Below, piece by piece: positions 48,487-57,683 of a DNA stretch of 64,000 nucleotides. The notes under the pieces were generated by a model that saw only the letters and a program-made list of their open reading frames with translations, did no database searches and was not told the origin of the DNA. Origin of the DNA: Pseudomonas putida (lineage in GTDB: Bacteria; Pseudomonadota; Gammaproteobacteria; Pseudomonadales; Pseudomonadaceae); NCBI RefSeq assembly GCF_001976065.1, contig NZ_MNAH01000001.1, positions 657,066-721,065 on the forward strand, read 5' to 3'. The position numbers and the translations under genes were made by a program. Every line of letters starts with the position of its first letter. Position 1 is the first letter of the stretch.

Positions 48487-50157
48487 TCACAGGTCTGCCA
48501 TCTCGGGTTTCGCCATCCACTCGTGGCCCTTGAGCATTGCCTTCCAATACAGCGGGGGAAGAATCCGCTCTTTGAGCAGCCATGCCAGCCTCGATGGCCG
48601 GGTACCGTCAATCAGCCAGGATGGAAAGCTGGGGGCGACTTTGCCGCCATAGGTGAATTCAGCCAGTACGATCTTGCCGCGTTCAACCGTCAACGGGCAG
48701 GAGCCGTAACCGTCGTAATGGGCGCTGCCTTTCGCTTTACCCATTGCAGCCAACACATTATGAGCAACGACGGGCGCTTGCTTGCGTGCTGCTGCCGCAG
48801 TTTTGGCATTGCCGGAGTTGGTGGCGTCTCCCAGTGCGTGAATATTTACCCAGGTTTTATGGCGCAAAGTGGCAGGGTCGACATCGATCCAGCCAGCCGC
48901 GTCAGCGAGAGGGCTGACCCGGACGAAATCTGGCGCAATCTGCGGTGGCACCACATGAAGGAGATCAAAGTCGCGCTTTACAAGACGGGAGCTACCATCC
49001 GGATTAACGCAGTTGAACGTTGCAGTCCGTGCAGGTCCGTTCACGCTGGTGAGTGTGTTGCTGAAATTCAGGTCGATACCATAGGCGGTGACGTATTCCA
49101 TCAGAGCTGGCACATAGTCGGGCACTCCGAACAGCACCGCGCCAGCGCTGCAAAACTCGATTTCGACGTTGTCCAGGACACCGGTACGCTTCCAATGATC
49201 GGCAGACAGGTACATCGCTTTTTGCGGCGCCCCGGCACATTTGATCGGCATCGGGGGTTGCGTGAAAATCGCCCGGCCTTCACGCAGTTGCTGCACCCGT
49301 TCCCACGTATATGGCGCAAGGTGATACAGGTAATTTGACGTCACACCGTTGCGGCCCAGAGTGTCCGACAAACCTTCGATTGCATGCCAATTGAGCTTCA
49401 GGCCAGGGCACACGATCAGTTGCTCGTATTTGACGACTCTGCATCCATCAAGAATGACGGCATTTCTTTCGGGTTCGAAAGCGGCGACCGCCGACTTGAT
49501 CCAATGCACACCGCGGGGGATGGTCGTACCCATCGTGCGGGCAGTTTGGGACGCATCGAAGACTCCACAGCCGACTAGAGTCCAGCCAGGCTGGTAGTAG
49601 TGCACATCGGCCGGGTCGATGATGGCAACGTCGAGCCCGGGATCTCGCGCCAATAAACTGGATGCAGTGGCGATACCTGCCGCACCGCCCCCGATGATGA
49701 CCACGGCATGCTGCGCCTCAGCCACTTCGACCGGCGTGCGGCCCTGATTGGCAATCCGGCGAATGACACCTTTCATATCGAACCCGGCTTTCTTGGCCGT
49801 CTCGATGATGTGTGGCAGGGATTGTTTACCTGCTTGTGAAAGTGCCCACATCGTTGTCGAGCGCATGCCGGAACGGCAATAGGCCAACGCCGGTTTTGGC
49901 AGTGTTTCAAGGAGCTTGCCGAAGGCAATACCTTGCTCGTCGGTGACTTTGCCTGATTCGGCGGGAAGGTAGTGCGCCTCGATGCCGAGCGCTTGGGCGA
50001 CTCGTTCGATTTCGGCAAACAAGGGTTGATCACTGCCTTCGCCATCGGGACGGTTGCAGACGATGGCGCGAAAACCGGCCTCTTTCAGTTCAGCCAATTG
50101 GTTGGGAAAAATCTGTTCGGATACCGACAGTCCGGGCGCAAGGTGGCGAATGTCCAT
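48487..50157 (-). CDS. DUF442 phosphatase/sulfurtransferase-like domain fused to sulfide:quinone oxidoreductase-like flavoprotein
   Basis: This 556-residue fusion begins with a DUF442 (beta-lactamase hydrolase-like) domain, residues about 1-110, carrying the CX5R loop YCRSGMRS. From about 145 follows a FAD-dependent SQR-type oxidoreductase with the dinucleotide motif VVIIGGGAAGIATASSLL, cysteines in GCGVF and PIKCAGAPQK, and ALGDATNSGNAKTAAAARKQ near the FAD ribityl site. SQR oxidises sulfide to sulfane sulfur and passes electrons to quinone at the inner membrane. The gene lies between the persulfide dioxygenase (51 bases upstream) and the exporter (28 bases downstream). Confidence 0.9.
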   Translation of the reverse strand: MDIRHLAPGLSVSEQIFPNQLAELKEAGFRAIVCNRPDGEGSDQPLFAEIERVAQALGIEAHYLPAESGKVTDEQGIAFGKLLETLPKPALAYCRSGMRSTTMWALSQAGKQSLPHIIETAKKAGFDMKGVIRRIANQGRTPVEVAEAQHAVVIIGGGAAGIATASSLLARDPGLDVAIIDPADVHYYQPGWTLVGCGVFDASQTARTMGTTIPRGVHWIKSAVAAFEPERNAVILDGCRVVKYEQLIVCPGLKLNWHAIEGLSDTLGRNGVTSNYLYHLAPYTWERVQQLREGRAIFTQPPMPIKCAGAPQKAMYLSADHWKRTGVLDNVEIEFCSAGAVLFGVPDYVPALMEYVTAYGIDLNFSNTLTSVNGPARTATFNCVNPDGSSRLVKRDFDLLHVVPPQIAPDFVRVSPLADAAGWIDVDPATLRHKTWVNIHALGDATNSGNAKTAAAARKQAPVVAHNVLAAMGKAKGSAHYDGYGSCPLTVERGKIVLAEFTYGGKVAPSFPSWLIDGTRPSRLAWLLKERILPPLYWKAMLKGHEWMAKPEMADL

Positions 50158-50208
50158 AAGTGACTCCGTTATGGGGTTTTTCTTATGTGTAGTTTGGGGA
50201 AGGCAACG

Positions 50209-51087
50209 TCAGGCGACGTTGAGCGGGATTTTCAGGTAGCGCGTCCCGTTCGCTTCAGGCTCAGGCAAATGCCCGGCTCGCATGTTGACCTGAACGGATG
50301 GCAGGATCAGCGTCGGCATTTCCATCGATGCATCGCGCTTTGTGCGCATCGCCACAAACGCTTCCTCACTGATGCCGTTACGCACGTGAACGTTGTGGGC
50401 GCGCTGGTCGGCCACGGTACTGACGAATTGCACCTCGCGGCCACCCGGCTGATAGTCGTGGCACATGTAGAGCAACGTATTGGCCGGCAGGCTCAGCACC
50501 TTGTTGATTGACTGGAACAGCGTGCGCGCATTGCCACCGGGAAAGTCACAGCGTGCAGTACCGTAGTCAGGCATAAACAAGGTGTCGCCGACGAATGCCG
50601 CCGTTTCGGTGCCATCGCTGATTACATAAGTCATACAGGCGGGTGTATGGCCGGGGGTATGGAGCGCATGGCATTGCAGCGAGCCAATGGCAAACGGCTC
50701 GTCATTGACGAACAGGTGATCGAACTGACTTCCGTCGCGAGCCATATCGCCAGCGGTGTTGAACAGCTTGCCGAACACTTCCTGCACCGTCGAAATGTGG
50801 CTGCCGATGCCTATTTTTCCACCAAGCTTTTCCTTCAGGTAGGGCGCTGCCGTGAGGTGGTCTGCGTGGACGTGGGTCTCGAGTATCCAGTCGACCCTTG
50901 CATTGAGTTCGTTCACCCTCGCAATCAACTTGTCGGCAGACGTTGTGGCGGTGTGGCCGGACTTAGGGTCGTAATCAAGTACGCTGTCGATTAAAGCGCA
51001 GTGGTGGGTACCCTCATCCAGCACAAGATAGCTGACGGTATTGGTCGCGGAATCGAAGAATCCTTCCACGTGAAGTTTTACGCTCAT
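50209..51087 (-). CDS. Persulfide dioxygenase-like metallo-beta-lactamase (Blh/PDO)
   Basis: This 292-residue protein has the metal motif THVHADH (H72, H74, D76, H77), HTPGHTP, and FVGDTLFMPDYGTARCDFPGG, the ETHE1/Blh pattern. It should oxidise glutathione persulfide to sulfite with a single iron, completing sulfide removal begun by SQR. It is the first gene of the operon, behind a sigma-54 promoter at 51141-51155 and divergent from the FisR-like activator. The length and the GTARCDFPGG motif favour the Blh type over type I PDO. Confidence 0.9.
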   Translation of the reverse strand: MSVKLHVEGFFDSATNTVSYLVLDEGTHHCALIDSVLDYDPKSGHTATTSADKLIARVNELNARVDWILETHVHADHLTAAPYLKEKLGGKIGIGSHISTVQEVFGKLFNTAGDMARDGSQFDHLFVNDEPFAIGSLQCHALHTPGHTPACMTYVISDGTETAAFVGDTLFMPDYGTARCDFPGGNARTLFQSINKVLSLPANTLLYMCHDYQPGGREVQFVSTVADQRAHNVHVRNGISEEAFVAMRTKRDASMEMPTLILPSVQVNMRAGHLPEPEANGTRYLKIPLNVA

Positions 51088-51140
51088 GACTGTCTCCTTA
51101 GGGGGCTTTCACCAAGCCGCTCACACTAAGGACTGACATA

Positions 51141-51155
51141 GCAATAAGTCTGCCA
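51141..51155 (-). promoter_or_regulatory. Sigma-54 promoter of the sulfur operon
   Basis: On the minus strand the sequence reads TGGCAGACTTATTGC, with the GG and GC doublets in the exact -24/-12 spacing, followed by T. It lies 54 bases upstream of the persulfide dioxygenase start codon and faces it. Confidence 0.85.
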
Positions 51156-51250
51156 GGCCGGAGCTGTAGAGAGATATGAGCTTATCTATATGATTTTATT
51201 GTGTTTAATTTTTTAAAGCGGCTTGATCCTTTCTACATTTACCTGGATTT

Positions 51251-51265
51251 ACTGCCATTGGCAGT
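51251..51265. promoter_or_regulatory. Candidate FisR enhancer site 1
   Basis: ACTGCCA-T-TGGCAGT is a perfect inverted repeat about 115 bp upstream of the sigma-54 promoter, the usual distance for an activator binding site. Confidence 0.65.
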
Positions 51266-51280
51266 CTGTGTTGACAGAGG

Positions 51281-51291
51281 TGGCAGTGCCA
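51281..51291. promoter_or_regulatory. Candidate FisR enhancer site 2
   Basis: TGGCA-G-TGCCA repeats the half-site of the first palindrome; the two centres are 28 bp apart. The site lies just before the fisR-like start codon, so it could also mediate autoregulation. Confidence 0.6.
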
Positions 51292-51322
51292 TTGCAGGAT
51301 GCTAGGATACTCAGGAGCCACG

Positions 51323-52636
51323 ATGAAGACTGTCCTGCCCATCCCCAGCCATTCGCTCCCGCACTCGGATCAAGTGCAGGCACTTGTCTCGTTTCTTGAG
51401 CACGAACCCCAGCCGATGATCGTGCTCGATCCGGACTACAACATCCTGGCTGCCAACACCGCCTATCAACGGCAGTTTGGCAGCGCTGACAAACCCTTTA
51501 TCGGCCATAAGTGTTATCAAATCTCACACCATTACGACGTTCCGTGTGATCAGGCGGGTGAGAACTGCCCGATGAAAAAGGCGCAGGAGATGCGCGGACC
51601 GGATCGTGTTTTGCACATTCACCACACGCCTCGCGGTCCTGAGCATGTCGACGTCGAATTGCGCCCGATTCTGGACGAGCAGGGTGTTATTACTGCCTAT
51701 GTGGAGCGTCTCACCCTGGTCCGCAGTGCATCAGCACGACCCAGCAACGAAGGGTTGGTCGGCCGTTCACCCGCCTTTAATCGTGCCCTGTCGGAGTTGC
51801 AGCGGGTGGCACCTTCAATGCTGCCGGTGCTGCTGCTAGGCGAGTCCGGCACGGGCAAAGAGCTGTTCGCCCGCGCCGTACATGAAACCAGCGAGCGGGC
51901 CACTGGGCCCTTTGTCGTCGTCGATTGCTCTGGATTGACCGAAACGTTATTTGAGAGCGAACTGTTCGGCCATGAAAAAGGAGCATTCACCGGTGCCACC
52001 ACGCGCAAGCCTGGCTTGGTCGAAACGGCCCAGGGCGGCACGTTGTTTCTCGATGAGATTGGCGATGTACCCCTGGCAATGCAGGTGAAGCTGTTGCGCC
52101 TGATTGAATCGGGTACCTATCGCCGTGTAGGGAGTGTCGAGACGCTTCACGCTAACTTCAGGTTAATTGCTGCGACCCACAAGCCATTGGAAAAAATGAT
52201 GGTGGAAGGTGAGTTCAGGCAGGACCTGTACTACCGCATCAGCGCCTTTCCAATTCATTTACCCCCCTTGCGCGACCGGGTTGAAGACATTGGGTTGCTG
52301 GTCAATTCATTCCTGCAGCGTGCCGCTACCGGCAAGCGCCCGCTGACAATGGAAGCCGAGGCGCTGACGCAATTACAGCGGTATCACTGGCCCGGAAATA
52401 TTCGTGAACTGCGCAATGTTCTGGAGAGAGCCAGTCTGTTCGCTGACGATGGTGTGATCCGCTCCGTCCATTTGCCACGGGCATCGGCTCGGGCCTCTGC
52501 TTCAACTGCGTTCGACGGCAGCTCGCTGGCACAGGCACTGGCTACTTTCAAAGGTACCCGCAGTGAGTTGGCCAGGCACATGGGGATTAGCGAACGAACC
52601 CTGTACAGACGCCTGAAAGAGCAGGGGCTGGCCTAG
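51323..52636 (+). CDS. fisR: Sigma-54-dependent activator, FisR-like sulfane-sulfur sensor
   Basis: This 437-residue protein has an N-terminal sensor domain (about residues 1-135), a sigma-54 AAA+ domain (about 145-375; Walker [15 protein letters not shown] loop for sigma-54 contact, TLFLDEIGD) and a C-terminal Fis-type HTH ([19 protein letters not shown]). The sensor carries C64, C75 and C82. The spacing of 11 and 7 residues is identical to C53, C64 and C71 of Cupriavidus FisR, which form di- and tetrasulfide links when sulfane sulfur is present. CAGGAG lies 5 bases before the ATG at 51323. It is divergent from the operon it should activate. Confidence 0.92.
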   Translation: MKTVLPIPSHSLPHSDQVQALVSFLEHEPQPMIVLDPDYNILAANTAYQRQFGSADKPFIGHKCYQISHHYDVPCDQAGENCPMKKAQEMRGPDRVLHIHHTPRGPEHVDVELRPILDEQGVITAYVERLTLVRSASARPSNEGLVGRSPAFNRALSELQRVAPSMLPVLLLGESGTGKELFARAVHETSERATGPFVVVDCSGLTETLFESELFGHEKGAFTGATTRKPGLVETAQGGTLFLDEIGDVPLAMQVKLLRLIESGTYRRVGSVETLHANFRLIAATHKPLEKMMVEGEFRQDLYYRISAFPIHLPPLRDRVEDIGLLVNSFLQRAATGKRPLTMEAEALTQLQRYHWPGNIRELRNVLERASLFADDGVIRSVHLPRASARASASTAFDGSSLAQALATFKGTRSELARHMGISERTLYRRLKEQGLA

Positions 52637-52732
52637 TAGCCAGCGCTCGTGCCGCAAGTCTGCCATTGACTGCCAGCGAACGGATCCGTTACCGCATACC
52701 CCGCAACACTGCTGTTCTGTAAAAGGTGCCCG

Positions 52733-53434
52733 CTAGACCACCGCGCCAGACAAGTGCCCTACCAGTGCGGTAATGCCCATGGCCAGCGCCCCCCAGAAGG
52801 TCACCCGCCAGGCGCCGGTCATGACGTTGGCCCCGCCGGCCTTGGCGGCGATGGCGCCCAATGTCCCGAGAAACACCAATGACATGCCCGATACCCAGGG
52901 CACCACGCTGTGCTCCGGCGCGACAAACGTCACCCCCAGCGGCAACGCGGCACCCACCACGAAACTGGCGGCGGAGGCCAAGGCGGCCTGCAAGGGTTTG
53001 GCGGTGAGGGTGGCGCTGATACCCAACTCGTCCCGGGCGTGGGAGCCCAGTGCGTCATGGGCCATCAATTGATCGGCCACTTGATGCGCCAGTTCGGGTG
53101 ATACCCCGCGATGCATGTAGATGTTGGCGAGTTCGATGTGTTCGGCTTTCGGGTCGCTGGCCAGTTCTGCCCGTTCGCGGGACAGATCGGCCCGCTCGGT
53201 ATCGGCCTGGGAGTGCACGGAAATGTACTCGCCAGCGGCCATCGACATGGCCCCGGCCACCAGCCCCGCCATTCCGGTAACCAGCAATGTGGCATGGCTG
53301 GTGTTGGCGGCAGCGACGCCGATCAGCAGGCTGGCGGTAGAGACGATTCCGTCGTTGGCCCCAAGGACGGCGGCGCGCAGCCAGCCGATTCGATCGGTCC
53401 GGTGTGCCTCGGTGTGCCTGTGCATGAATTTCAT
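52733..53434 (-). CDS. VIT1/CCC1-family iron/manganese transporter
   Basis: This 233-residue inner-membrane protein has five hydrophobic segments and the VIT1/CCC1 signatures: RAAVLGANDGIVSTASLLIGVA in helix 1 (given here as its recognisable part LGANDGIVSTASL), AMSMAAGEYISV in helix 2, and the cytoplasmic helical insert with Glu/His residues for metal binding (ADTERADLSRERAEL). The family moves Fe2+ or Mn2+ out of the cytoplasm or into stores. It is a single gene between the FisR-like gene and the electron-transfer cluster. A link to ferric reduction next door is possible. Confidence 0.9.
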   Translation of the reverse strand: MKFMHRHTEAHRTDRIGWLRAAVLGANDGIVSTASLLIGVAAANTSHATLLVTGMAGLVAGAMSMAAGEYISVHSQADTERADLSRERAELASDPKAEHIELANIYMHRGVSPELAHQVADQLMAHDALGSHARDELGISATLTAKPLQAALASAASFVVGAALPLGVTFVAPEHSVVPWVSGMSLVFLGTLGAIAAKAGGANVMTGAWRVTFWGALAMGITALVGHLSGAVV

Positions 53435-53503
53435 TGTTTAACGCGATTCCCTGTCATTCGGCGGTTCACATCGGACGGGTTCCGAGCGGGCCGGCGATCG
53501 GCG

Positions 53504-54475
53504 TCAGCGGGTTTCAATTTGCGCCTGCAACTGGCCGCCGACAATGGATATTTCTTTGAAGTGTTCACCCTCGCGCAGCACGAACAACGCGTCCATCCCG
53601 CGTTCCTGAGCCAGGCGTGGGCCCTCGGTTTCGCCCAGGACCATCAGCGCCGTGGCCCAGGCATCGGCGAGCATGCACGAGGCCGCCACCACGGTGACGG
53701 CGGCGAGCGGGTTGCACAACGGCGCGCCGGTGGCCGGGTTCATGGTGTGAGCATAGGACTGACCGGCCACATCGACCCAGTGTCGATAGTCCCCGGAGGT
53801 CGCGATAGCGGCATCGCCAAGTTCCATCACGCCCATGACTTCACGCACGCCCCGGTGGGGCTTTTCCAGGGCCACGACCCAACACTGGCCGTCAGGTTTG
53901 ATGCCCCGGGCGCGCATCTCGCCATCAATACCGACCAGATAGCGGGTGATGCCCCAGCCCTCCAGGCAACGGGCCAGTTCATCCACGCCAAAACCTTTGG
54001 CGATGCCACTCAGATCAAGGTTCAACGGCACGCGTTTGCGCACCTGATTGCGTTGCGGCTCAACCACCAATGCGGCGCTGGCTAACGGCCGGGCGCGCGG
54101 CGCAATCGTGCCGATCGCCTGCTCTGTGACCGTCTGCTCCCCGGGGCCGAAGCCCCAGGCGTTCACCAGGTCACCGACAGCGATGTCGAAGGCGCCGCCG
54201 GATTGCTGACTGACGCGCAATGCAGCAGACAGCACCGTGGCCAGTTCCTTGGGCACCGAGACCCATTCCTGCTCGGGGGCGGCATTGAGGCGGTTGAGGT
54301 CCGAGTCGGGTTTCCAGGTGGACATTTGCTGGTCCACCCGGGCCACGGCGCGGGCCAGGTGCTGGCCAACTTCGTCGATATCGATCCCGGCCCCGGCATA
54401 AAACAGGGCGGTGTAGCGGGTGCCCATGGTTTCGCCGTTCAAGCTATAGCGCAGCAGCTCAGTAGACATCTTCAC
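53504..54475 (-). CDS. apbE: FAD:protein FMN transferase (ApbE)
   Basis: This 323-residue enzyme attaches FMN from FAD to Ser/Thr of target proteins. ApbE motifs are present: MGTRYTALF near the start, LDLSGIAKGFGVDELAR, IATSGDYRHWV and HTMNPATGAPL. No signal peptide or lipobox is visible at the N terminus (MKMSTELLRYSLNGET), although most proteobacterial ApbE proteins are periplasmic lipoproteins. The gene overlaps the end of the PepSY reductase gene by 17 bases, so the two are cotranslated. The DUF2271 protein two genes upstream has a matching flavinylation motif. Confidence 0.92.
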   Translation of the reverse strand: MKMSTELLRYSLNGETMGTRYTALFYAGAGIDIDEVGQHLARAVARVDQQMSTWKPDSDLNRLNAAPEQEWVSVPKELATVLSAALRVSQQSGGAFDIAVGDLVNAWGFGPGEQTVTEQAIGTIAPRARPLASAALVVEPQRNQVRKRVPLNLDLSGIAKGFGVDELARCLEGWGITRYLVGIDGEMRARGIKPDGQCWVVALEKPHRGVREVMGVMELGDAAIATSGDYRHWVDVAGQSYAHTMNPATGAPLCNPLAAVTVVAASCMLADAWATALMVLGETEGPRLAQERGMDALFVLREGEHFKEISIVGGQLQAQIETR

Positions 54476-56639
54476 GGTAGCGTCCTTGTGCCTTCAGGTT
54501 CAGCACACTCAGGTTGAGAGGCGCCAATACTTCATCAAGGGCCTGCATCACGCCTTTGGCCATTTCGCGACTGCCACACACCAGCACCTGGGCACCTTTT
54601 TCAATCAGCCGGCGCAAGGTCAGGGCATCGCTGATCAGCCGGTCTTGCACGTAGCTGCGGTCCTGAACCTGAGAGAAAGCGGCGCACAGTGCCGTGAGGC
54701 GGCGGTCCGACAAGTATTGGTTGAGCTCCGGTTCGTAGAGAAAGTCCGAGGCCGGGTTGCGCCCGCCCCAATACAGGTGCATCGGGTGTCGGGCCTTGTT
54801 GTTGCGGATAAAACCGGCCAGAGGACCGATGCCGGTACCGGCGCCGATCAGGATCACCGGATGCGTGCCCGATGCCGGACGGAATTGCGGATTGGGCTGG
54901 ATGAAGGCTTCGATCTGCGCGCCGATGTCCAGGCTATGAAGGAACTGCGAGCACATGCCACCGTTGTGTCTACGCACACAGATCTCCAGCACGCCGTCCT
55001 GGGAACCGCTGGCCAGCGAGTAGAAACGCGGGATCGGACTGCCAGGTGGCAGAATCCCGACCAGATCACCGGCCAGAAAATCCGGCAGTTTGCCGGGTGC
55101 CTTGAAGCGCAGAACGTGGGTCGGCGCGTTCACCTGTTCACCGTAGACAATGCGCTCCGTCAGCTCCAACGGATGGGTCTGCGGCCGCTGCGGGGTATGG
55201 ACCAGTGTCAGGTCATGCTGGAGCACTTCGCCCAACGCGTGGCCCCAGCGCGCAAACTCCTGGGAGGACTGGCGGTTGACGGTTTCCAGCCCCAGCAGTG
55301 GCGAGCCACCGGCCTGCAACATCGCGTCCTGCACCTGATGGGCGTACTGGCAGAACTGCGCAAACTGGCGCTCGCCAAAGCCCAGCACAGCAAAGGGCAG
55401 GCAGGGCTTGAGGCCTGTTTTGGCCAGCCGCGCCAGGAACTGCGAAGCCGAGGCCGGTGCATCGCCGTCACCATGGGTCGCGGTGAGGATCAACACCCGT
55501 TGGGCATTGCGGTAATCGCCCACCCATTCATTCATCGCCGCGCTATGCACCTGGTGGCCATTCTGGTGCAAGGCGTCGTGCAAGGTTTTGGCAAAGCCCC
55601 AGGTGCTGTTGTTTTCACTGCCCACCAGAATCACGCTGTCGGCGCAGTGGGCAGGGCTGTTGTGGCGAATGTTCGGGCCAGCCTTGCGGCGGCGCCACCA
55701 CAACAGGATGCCGGTCACGCTCATCAACGGCACGCAGAGGGCGCAGAGCCCCAGCGGCAGGCCCAGCCACCAGAGGCCTTCGCCGGTGTGCAGCTGATAG
55801 ATCAATTCGTAGAGGTTGTGCATCGAGTCGTGGGCTTGATAGGACAGCAAAGCGCCGCTGGCCTGATCCACGTAGCCGGCGCTCTGGGCCGTGCGCAGGG
55901 AAAACACATCGCGTGGGTTGCCGGGGCTTGGGTAGACCAGCTCGCGCAGGTCGTTCAGGTCGGTGGCCTGCAAGGCTTGCAGCTTCGCCACCGGCAAGGC
56001 CGGGCCGGTGCTGGCGTGGGCGGGGAAGGCGGGTTCACTTTGACTGCCGTCGGCGATAAAACCAAAAGTGGTGGCGGACATGTAGAGCCCGCTCAATGCC
56101 GACAGCAGCAGCCCGAGCAAGGCCGTTCGCCCGATTTCAGCATGCCAGCGCTGGCTGAAAGTGCCCCGCAGCGGCCGCAGCAGGTTGCGCCAGCCACCCA
56201 GGCGGCGGGCCAGCAATAGCGCGCCGGACACCGACAGCATCAGCATGAACAGCGCGCCGACACCCGACACCCCATGGCCCGGCGTGCCAAGGAACAGCGA
56301 GCGGTGCAGGTCTTTCACCCAGCGGGAGAACTCGGATGGCTCATAAGGGGCGAGACCTTGGCCGGTCAGTGGGTCAACCTTTTCCGCCCCGGCCTGGCCG
56401 TTCTGGTTGTAGTAGACGATCACCGTCCCGGACGCTGTGCGCTGGATCTGCTCCACGCCCGGAAAGTGGCTGGCAACGCGCCCGGCCAGTTGGCCGACGT
56501 TGACTTGTCCGGCAGAAGTGGACGTGCTGTGCAGGCGTTCCAACACCGGGTCGACGGACAGGATCGCGCCGCTGATGGCCAACAGCATGACCAACAGGGC
56601 GGCGATCAGGCCAGGAAGGGAATGGAACTGACGAAGCAT
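54459..56639 (-). CDS. PepSY transmembrane-flavodoxin-FNR reductase fusion
   Basis: This 726-residue inner-membrane protein begins with a PepSY-type transmembrane domain (about residues 1-345; helices near 8-28, 125-150, 175-195 and 305-330, with His pairs such as DLHRSLFLGTPGH suited to heme). A flavodoxin domain follows (about 360-500; SENNSTWGFAKTL, TATHGDGDAPASA) and then a ferredoxin-NADP reductase domain (about 530-726; PRFYSLASGS for FAD, VILIGAGTGIGPLAGF and YVQDRL for NADPH). It resembles sulfite reductase flavoprotein. It should move electrons from cytosolic NADPH through the membrane to periplasmic acceptors, such as ferric iron or the FMN-bearing DUF2271 protein. Confidence 0.9.
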   Translation of the reverse strand: MLRQFHSLPGLIAALLVMLLAISGAILSVDPVLERLHSTSTSAGQVNVGQLAGRVASHFPGVEQIQRTASGTVIVYYNQNGQAGAEKVDPLTGQGLAPYEPSEFSRWVKDLHRSLFLGTPGHGVSGVGALFMLMLSVSGALLLARRLGGWRNLLRPLRGTFSQRWHAEIGRTALLGLLLSALSGLYMSATTFGFIADGSQSEPAFPAHASTGPALPVAKLQALQATDLNDLRELVYPSPGNPRDVFSLRTAQSAGYVDQASGALLSYQAHDSMHNLYELIYQLHTGEGLWWLGLPLGLCALCVPLMSVTGILLWWRRRKAGPNIRHNSPAHCADSVILVGSENNSTWGFAKTLHDALHQNGHQVHSAAMNEWVGDYRNAQRVLILTATHGDGDAPASASQFLARLAKTGLKPCLPFAVLGFGERQFAQFCQYAHQVQDAMLQAGGSPLLGLETVNRQSSQEFARWGHALGEVLQHDLTLVHTPQRPQTHPLELTERIVYGEQVNAPTHVLRFKAPGKLPDFLAGDLVGILPPGSPIPRFYSLASGSQDGVLEICVRRHNGGMCSQFLHSLDIGAQIEAFIQPNPQFRPASGTHPVILIGAGTGIGPLAGFIRNNKARHPMHLYWGGRNPASDFLYEPELNQYLSDRRLTALCAAFSQVQDRSYVQDRLISDALTLRRLIEKGAQVLVCGSREMAKGVMQALDEVLAPLNLSVLNLKAQGRYREDVY

Positions 56640-56664
56640 GTTCAGCCTCCAGAAATAGCAGGTG

Positions 56665-57135
56665 CTACAAGTCGTAAGTAAAGGACTCGACGTAGGTGCT
56701 GCCGGTCGCCGGCTTGCCTGCACCCTTGGACGTCAGGGGCACGCTGACATCGGCGCGGGCGTCACGTTTGTCCTCGACGGCGCTGTCGATGCGGATCTGA
56801 TACCCGGCATCAATCAGGGTGTCTGCCAGTTCGACGCTGACTTTGAGTGTGCGCCCACTGCCGACACTGGCGCCGCTGACCCCGTCAAACTCGCTCGGGT
56901 TCATCCCGCTGCCACGGGCCCAGTCGCCCAGGTGCTTGTAGTACTTGGCCTTCTTGCCGGCCACCCAGAGGGTTTTCTGGTATTGGCCATTGGCGTCGGT
57001 GACGTAGATCGCCAGGTAGGCATCATTGCCGCTGTAGTCCTTGAGCTGTGTGGTCAAGGTCACTTCACGGGCCTGGGCCAACCCCGGCAGGGCAATGGCG
57101 CCGGCGAGGCAGGTGGCTGCGATGATCTTTTTCAT
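56665..57135 (-). CDS. Periplasmic DUF2271 protein with flavinylation motif
   Basis: This 156-residue protein has a cleaved signal peptide (ending LAQAR, about residue 22) and then a compact beta-rich DUF2271 domain (TLWVAGKKAKYYKHLGDW in the middle). Residues 84-90 read DGVSGAS, which fits the ApbE target pattern DxxSGA(T/S) found in FMN-binding domains and NqrC; S90 would carry the FMN. It lies 25 bases before the PepSY reductase gene and close to apbE, so it is a probable periplasmic electron carrier. Confidence 0.85.
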   Translation of the reverse strand: MKKIIAATCLAGAIALPGLAQAREVTLTTQLKDYSGNDAYLAIYVTDANGQYQKTLWVAGKKAKYYKHLGDWARGSGMNPSEFDGVSGASVGSGRTLKVSVELADTLIDAGYQIRIDSAVEDKRDARADVSVPLTSKGAGKPATGSTYVESFTYDL

Positions 57136-57227
57136 GAGGGTGTCCTTTTGATCGTTAGGTCGAGAGCCTGGACCTGCTTGCTGACAGCAACCTGAAACAC
57201 AGGAAAAACTCATCGACAGGTGAGGCG

Positions 57228-57551
57228 TCATTCGGCGAGCGGGCTGCCGAGGTAATCCCTGGCATCGCCGTCGTCGCGGAAATGGATCTCGAGTGTGTGC
57301 AGGCGCAGCGATGCCGGTGAGTAGCTGGCTTCGATGGCATTGCCTTTGCGGTCCAGGCCCTTGAGCTCGTAACAACCGTCGTCGACCTTGATGCGCTGCA
57401 CGCTCCAGCCGTACTGCCGCTCGACCTGCTGACGCAAGGTTTCGCGCGGTTGCCAGTCGCTCACCGGGTCGCTGCAGTCGTCATCGGCCAGGGCGTAACC
57501 GCTGAGCAGCAGGCTCAACAGCGTGGCATTGGCAATAAAACCTGATTTCAT
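57228..57551 (-). CDS. PepSY-domain periplasmic protein
   Basis: This 107-residue protein has a signal peptide ending at GYALAD (about residue 22) and a PepSY domain (about 45-100; LRQQVERQYGWSVQRIKVDDGCYELKG, shown in part as YGWSVQRIKVDDGCYELK, then GNAIEASYSPASL). Two cysteines (DCSD and GCYE) may form a disulfide. Similar genes often sit beside two-component systems of the QseBC/PmrAB kind. It is the first gene of the minus-strand group and is divergent from the response regulator. Confidence 0.85.
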   Translation of the reverse strand: MKSGFIANATLLSLLLSGYALADDDCSDPVSDWQPRETLRQQVERQYGWSVQRIKVDDGCYELKGLDRKGNAIEASYSPASLRLHTLEIHFRDDGDARDYLGSPLAE

Positions 57552-57683
57552 GATCTGTCTCCTGCCGCGGTCGGCGTCTGTGGCATACCCTAAGGTGCAT
57601 TCCTGACAACCAGCTGAATCTTCAGATTCACGTCAGGCAGGGCGATTAAGGTGCTGCACGACAACCATCACAGGAGGTGCCAG

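Noticed and set aside
52655..52677. TGCCA repeats 10 bp apart downstream of the FisR-like gene
   Set aside because: They resemble enhancer half-sites but lie in a convergent gap with no promoter nearby, so they are probably chance.
54486..56219. Plus-strand open frame of 577 codons
   Set aside because: Entirely antisense to the PepSY-flavodoxin-FNR gene, with no ribosome site or recognisable domain.
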